Assembly: GCA_033060915.1 (NCBI GenBank)
Contig: CM065383.1
Coordinates: 14,140,501-14,204,500, forward strand
Reading direction: 5' to 3'
Source of the DNA: Euryodendron excelsum
Lineage: Eukaryota; Streptophyta; Magnoliopsida; Ericales; Pentaphylacaceae
DNA length: 64,000 nucleotides
This document shows, piece after piece, positions 62,901-64,000 of the stretch. Below the pieces are notes generated by a model. That model had not been told where the DNA came from, searched no databases, and was given only the letters and a program-made list of their open reading frames with translations. Each line of letters begins with the position of its first letter. Position 1 is the first letter of the stretch. The position numbers were made by a program, and so were the translations under genes.

Positions 62901-63729
62901 CATCTTTACATTTATTAATGCAACTTAGTGTCAAAGCAGCTTCATCTCGGAGCTGGAATTATGAAAGAAGAAATATAATCTTTACACGAGTGCACTGTGC
63001 TTCAAGAATAGGAGACAGACACAGATTAATATGATTGAAAAAGTACCTCCAGAAAACCACTCCTTGTCATGCGGAATGTCAAATTGAAGGCAGCAAATGG
63101 ATCACATATGATTACTGGAAATGATTTTAGAGATGTCCTCCTTTCCTGCAACTCAAAAGTTCAGAAAAGGTATCCATATCAGCAACAATGTAAAACATAA
63201 AAAATGCTAAACCAAAAGTAGAGAGGAAAAAAAATGTAAACCAACAGCCAGGAGCTGAAGGGATCTCACAAGATGAATATCTGGACTTTTGAAAGTTAAT
63301 ATATTGAGATGTCTAATATGAATTATAAGTTCTTTGATGAAGATGTAATTCAAGTCCAGAAGTTGGCAATAATCTCATTACTTATTTGGCTGAAAAAGAT
63401 GTTCACAGGTATGGAATTCATAATTGCTTGACCTTGCTATCACAATCGATTACTCTCCCTCACTCTGTGTGTGTGTGTGAAAGAATAAAGGGCTTCCTCA
63501 TCAGTACTCAATTTTAAAATAAAATTAAAGAATGGAACGCAAGAAAACTGGTTTTCAGGATAGAAATAAAGCAATTAAACCCGATTCAAACCATGTTTCC
63601 AAAACCTCACCCCAGCCCCCCCAAAAAAATTGAAATCACATATCAGAGTCATGAAGCAACAAACCTCTGAAATACCATGCTCAACTTGAAGCTGGAAGAA
63701 GAGCCCATTGTCCCATAATTTTGAAGTAG
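53270..63729 (-). CDS. NOL6: Nucleolar protein 6 (NOL6/Nrap/UTP22), C-terminal 20 exons
   Basis: Exons: 63729-63665, 63145-63047, 62952-62837, 59416-59242, 59155-59045, 58965-58887, 58795-58652, 58531-58418, 57560-57439, 57355-57273, 57191-57067, 56973-56853, 56727-56590, 55787-55691, 55568-55443, 54224-54132, 54044-53939, 53823-53681, 53584-53498, 53398-53270. They give 2,273 nt (about 757 aa) to the stop, in phase throughout. The start and roughly 300 residues lie beyond the window. NOL6/Nrap is a nucleolar protein of the UTP-C module of the SSU processome, needed for pre-18S rRNA processing. Recognised family segments: [108 protein letters not shown]. Two introns use GC donors, one intron holds plastid DNA and one a mobile element. 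A further 5' exon near 63790-63830 is possible but unplaced. Confidence 0.94.
53585..53680 (-). other. GC-AG intron of NOL6 (intron before penultimate exon)
   Basis: The donor reads GAG|GCAAGTACC and the acceptor CTGCAG|AAAG. Joining here keeps frame ([14 protein letters not shown]). AG|GCAAGT is the strong consensus for GC donors; no in-frame GT donor fits. Confidence 0.8.
53891..53921. repeat. (GA)n microsatellite inside a 115-nt NOL6 intron
   Basis: About 15 GA units occupy a quarter of the intron 53824-53938; on the coding strand it is a CT tract soon after the donor. Confidence 0.85.
54578..55265 (-). pseudogene. rpoC2: Nuclear plastid DNA insertion: rpoC2 fragment
   Basis: Read on the minus strand, this piece of a NOL6 intron gives stretches of plastid RNA polymerase beta'' in shifting frames: [83 protein letters not shown] and [14 protein letters not shown]. 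Frame changes and stops (e.g. TGA where plastid copies read Cys after HHNY) show it is not functional. About 60 bp near one end is duplicated in tandem (55121-55239). Recognition rests on remembered similarity to rpoC2, and the limits are approximate. Confidence 0.75.
55121..55239. repeat. Two-copy ~60-bp tandem duplication within the plastid insert
   Basis: Copies 55121-55180 and 55181-55239 both run from TTTTCCA(G/A)TATACGAAAT to CCTTATTTCAACATTATG. They differ by a few substitutions and one deleted base. Confidence 0.88.
57356..57438 (-). other. GC-AG intron of NOL6
   Basis: The donor reads CCAG|GCATGTTAG and the acceptor ATATAG|TTGG; the intron is 83 nt. The join [16 protein letters not shown] is the conserved family sequence. 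The nearest GT, 4 nt downstream, would break the frame. Confidence 0.75.
58341..58360. repeat. (AT)n microsatellite
   Basis: Ten AT units in a NOL6 intron, preceded by AAAAAATATA. Confidence 0.8.
59871..61080. mobile_element. 1.2-kb element with ~120-bp imperfect terminal inverted repeats, NOL6 intron
   Basis: The left end reads GGGTAATTACACTCTACCTC with CCTAGGG and AGATGACCCC further in. The right end, reverse-complemented, reads GGGTAATTTCATTTTACCTC with CCTAGGG and AGATGACCCC. Similarity runs on for about 120 bp (matching TGCAAAATGGA/TGCAAAATGAA). An 8-bp AAAATTTT directly follows the right end and lies 3 bp before the left end. The interior has a GC-richer, Pro/His-coding patch (60127-60440) and an imperfect direct duplication around GGAATTGTGTTTGTGGG (60802 and 60862). 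No transposase is seen. Long TIRs suggest a Mutator-like element, but the class is not settled. Confidence 0.6.
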
Positions 63730-64000
63730 CTGCAAAAAAAATTACCAAAACCATTTTTGTTAATTCACAAAAATACAATTTGCTATATGGTCATCGATGC
63801 TTACACGCAGCAGAGCCACTTTTAGTTGAAAAAGAAGAGAACACTAAGAATTAGTTGCCAATCAAAGGAAAGTCCTGTAGTCATGGACATTCCAAATCAT
63901 AGCATCTTAATGTTTACCATATGCGCCACTTTTGATTCACACTAGACCCACATTAACCAGTTGCAGTATATAAATGAAAGATCATAGAAGTTAGGCACCC
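63730..64000. other. NOL6 intron / unresolved upstream sequence
   Basis: It continues the NOL6 gene toward its 5' end. No exon could be placed in phase with confidence. Confidence 0.4.

Noticed and set aside
63788..63830. Possible NOL6 exon ending before GTGTAAG
   Set aside because: Its phase does not match the next exon with the sequence expected, so it was not joined.
1..64000. CRISPR arrays, operons or phage-like genes
   Set aside because: Regular repeats here are plant microsatellites or transposon arrays; gene structure is intron-rich and eukaryotic.

Overview
This window is nuclear DNA of a flowering plant. The coding families are all plant housekeeping proteins, most genes are split by many AT-rich introns, and the intergenic DNA holds hAT- and Mutator-type elements, dinucleotide microsatellites and a fragment of plastid DNA. 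I infer a eudicot from protein similarity, but the species cannot be fixed from sequence alone.

Layout, left to right. (1) 1-652 (+): last two exons of a Sec14-like CRAL-TRIO lipid-transfer protein, cut by the window edge. (2) 1859-5255 (-): complete 5-exon MIP18-family gene (AE7-like/AEL1 type) for cytosolic iron-sulfur assembly; its first intron is of the rare AT-AC (U12) class. (3) 5256-10229: intergenic, with a 1.1-kb hAT element carrying a syntaxin (SYP12-type) pseudogene fragment, itself apparently inserted in an older hAT element. (4) 10230-28885 (+): complete 12-exon VPS39 (HOPS subunit; 1,008 aa), whose large introns hold several mobile elements. (5) 30029-30904 (-): intronless METTL21-like methyltransferase, sharing a 299-bp divergent promoter with (6) 31204-35112 (+): 7-exon AP-3 sigma adaptin (166 aa). 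(7) 35708-47867 (-): complete 16-exon PYROXD2-like FAD oxidoreductase (563 aa). (8) 47868-53269: intergenic, with a hAT-type MITE and a tRNA-Gln-like sequence whose anticodon loop reads CTA. (9) 53270-63729 (-): the C-terminal 20 exons of nucleolar protein 6 (NOL6/Nrap/UTP22), 5' part beyond the window. It has two GC-AG introns, a nuclear insertion of plastid rpoC2 in one intron and a 1.2-kb long-TIR element in another.

All exon joins given here were checked for reading-frame phase by summing exon lengths; complete genes close in frame from ATG to stop. Two products act in vacuolar/endosomal trafficking (VPS39 in HOPS-dependent fusion, AP-3 sigma in vesicle sorting to the vacuole). They lie near each other but are separately transcribed, and I do not infer a functional cluster. 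I found no new multigene system. The most unusual signals are the AT-AC intron, the gene-fragment-carrying nested hAT, the CTA-anticodon tRNA-like sequence and the plastid DNA insertion.
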